Below, one piece after another: positions 63,716 through 64,000 of a stretch of 64,000 nucleotides of DNA; position 1 is the stretch's first letter; every line of letters starts with the position of its first letter. The notes beneath the pieces were generated by a model that saw only the letters and a list, made by a program, of their open reading frames with translations, did not search any database and was not told where the DNA came from. Origin of the DNA: Sulfitobacter sp. EhC04 (GTDB lineage Bacteria > Pseudomonadota > Alphaproteobacteria > Rhodobacterales > Rhodobacteraceae); contig NZ_LXYI01000089.1 of assembly GCF_001650875.1 (NCBI RefSeq), forward strand, positions 248,001 to 312,000. Reading direction: 5' to 3'. The position numbers and the translations under genes were made by a program.

Positions 63716-64000
63716 ATGTCTGGAATTCCTCACGACCATTATGAGCCGAAGTCCGGCGGAGAAAAGTGGCTTGCAAGCCGCTTGCCCGTTGTTGGTCTGC
63801 TCTATGACACCTTGATGATCCCCACGCCCAAGAACCTGAACTGGATGTGGATCTGGGGCATCGTCCTGACCTTCTGCCTGGCGTTGCAGATCATCACCGG
63901 CATTGTGCTGGTCATGCATTATACGCCGCACGTGGACCTGGCGTTCAGCTCGGTCGAGCATATCATGCGCAACGTGAACGGCGGTTACATGCTGCGCTAT
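63716..64000 (+). CDS. petB: Cytochrome b subunit, 3' end outside window
   Basis: The first 95 codons of the bc1 cytochrome b. The frame reads [15 protein letters not shown], then [27 protein letters not shown] (the first membrane helix) and VLVMHYTP; the second helix region begins [19 protein letters not shown] precedes the ATG. It binds two hemes b and both quinone sites; the ligand His residues lie mostly beyond the window. Co-transcribed with petA, and petC is expected next. Confidence 0.95.
   Translation, partial: MSGIPHDHYEPKSGGEKWLASRLPVVGLLYDTLMIPTPKNLNWMWIWGIVLTFCLALQIITGIVLVMHYTPHVDLAFSSVEHIMRNVNGGYMLRY

Overview
The window looks like a chromosomal segment of an alphaproteobacterium of the order Rhodobacterales, most likely the marine Roseobacter group. 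The evidence is the petP-petR regulator pair, a Tat-type Rieske gene leading into cytochrome b, a type II lumazine synthase under an FMN riboswitch, a YjbH/YjbF/ExoD exopolysaccharide locus, Hint-domain and GFA-family proteins, and high-GC codon use. Genus is not assigned.

Layout. 1-2.9 kb: the end of a probable genomic island abutting the 3' end of a tRNA-Leu(CAG) gene, with an AlpA-type regulator, a translationally coupled three-gene HTH cassette (one gene of only 43 codons), a small lipoprotein and a conserved Cys-rich protein. 3-13 kb: NDUFA9-like protein and uppP, then a glutamate synthase locus in which gltD and gltB are separated by two GFA-family genes and a small secreted protein. 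12.8-25.5 kb: Hint protein, a palindrome-rich intergenic region, SGNH lipoprotein, mtgA, GST, queG, a HyuA-like protein, a SulP transporter, msrB-msrA facing a secreted glutathione peroxidase, a methyltransferase, a GT4 glycosyltransferase and a class II aldolase. 25.5-26 kb: an AT-rich patch with a 37-codon basic protein gene enclosed by a long-range inverted repeat. 26-33.7 kb: VOC protein, arsC, a purine-salvage pair (ade, amn), an HU protein, a MarR/ABM divergent pair, a DMT exporter and a GlxA regulator. 33.7-43 kb: exopolysaccharide locus. 43-49.3 kb: NaChBac-type channel, then a minus-strand run petP-petR-xseB-ispA-dxs facing ilvE. 49.5-57.4 kb: adenylate cyclase with a periplasmic CxxCH sensor, a cyclase-family hydrolase, phoD behind Pho boxes, SDR, cobO, DMT exporter, aroC. 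57.5-64 kb: TPP riboswitch-thiBPQ, FMN riboswitch-ribH2 divergent from a PaiB-like flavoprotein, GST, and petA-petB (petB runs off the end).

Functional themes are nitrogen assimilation (gltBD), cell-envelope and exopolysaccharide synthesis (uppP, mtgA, OPX/sugar transferase/CapD/YjbH/YjbF/ExoD), sulfur and oxidative repair (msrAB, gpx, GSTs), isoprenoid precursor supply (dxs, ispA), vitamins (thiamine uptake, riboflavin, cobalamin adenosylation) and respiration (petPR, petAB). Several short repeats recur: a 101-bp palindromic element (two copies), a bipartite 22+1+22-nt double palindrome (two copies flanking the thi operon), and a CCCCCGGACCCCC-type element (two copies). No insertion sequence, CRISPR array or rRNA was seen. 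The best candidates for something undescribed are the small basic gene at 25.75 kb with its enclosing stem, the heme-c-type sensor cyclase at 49.5 kb, and the repeat families.
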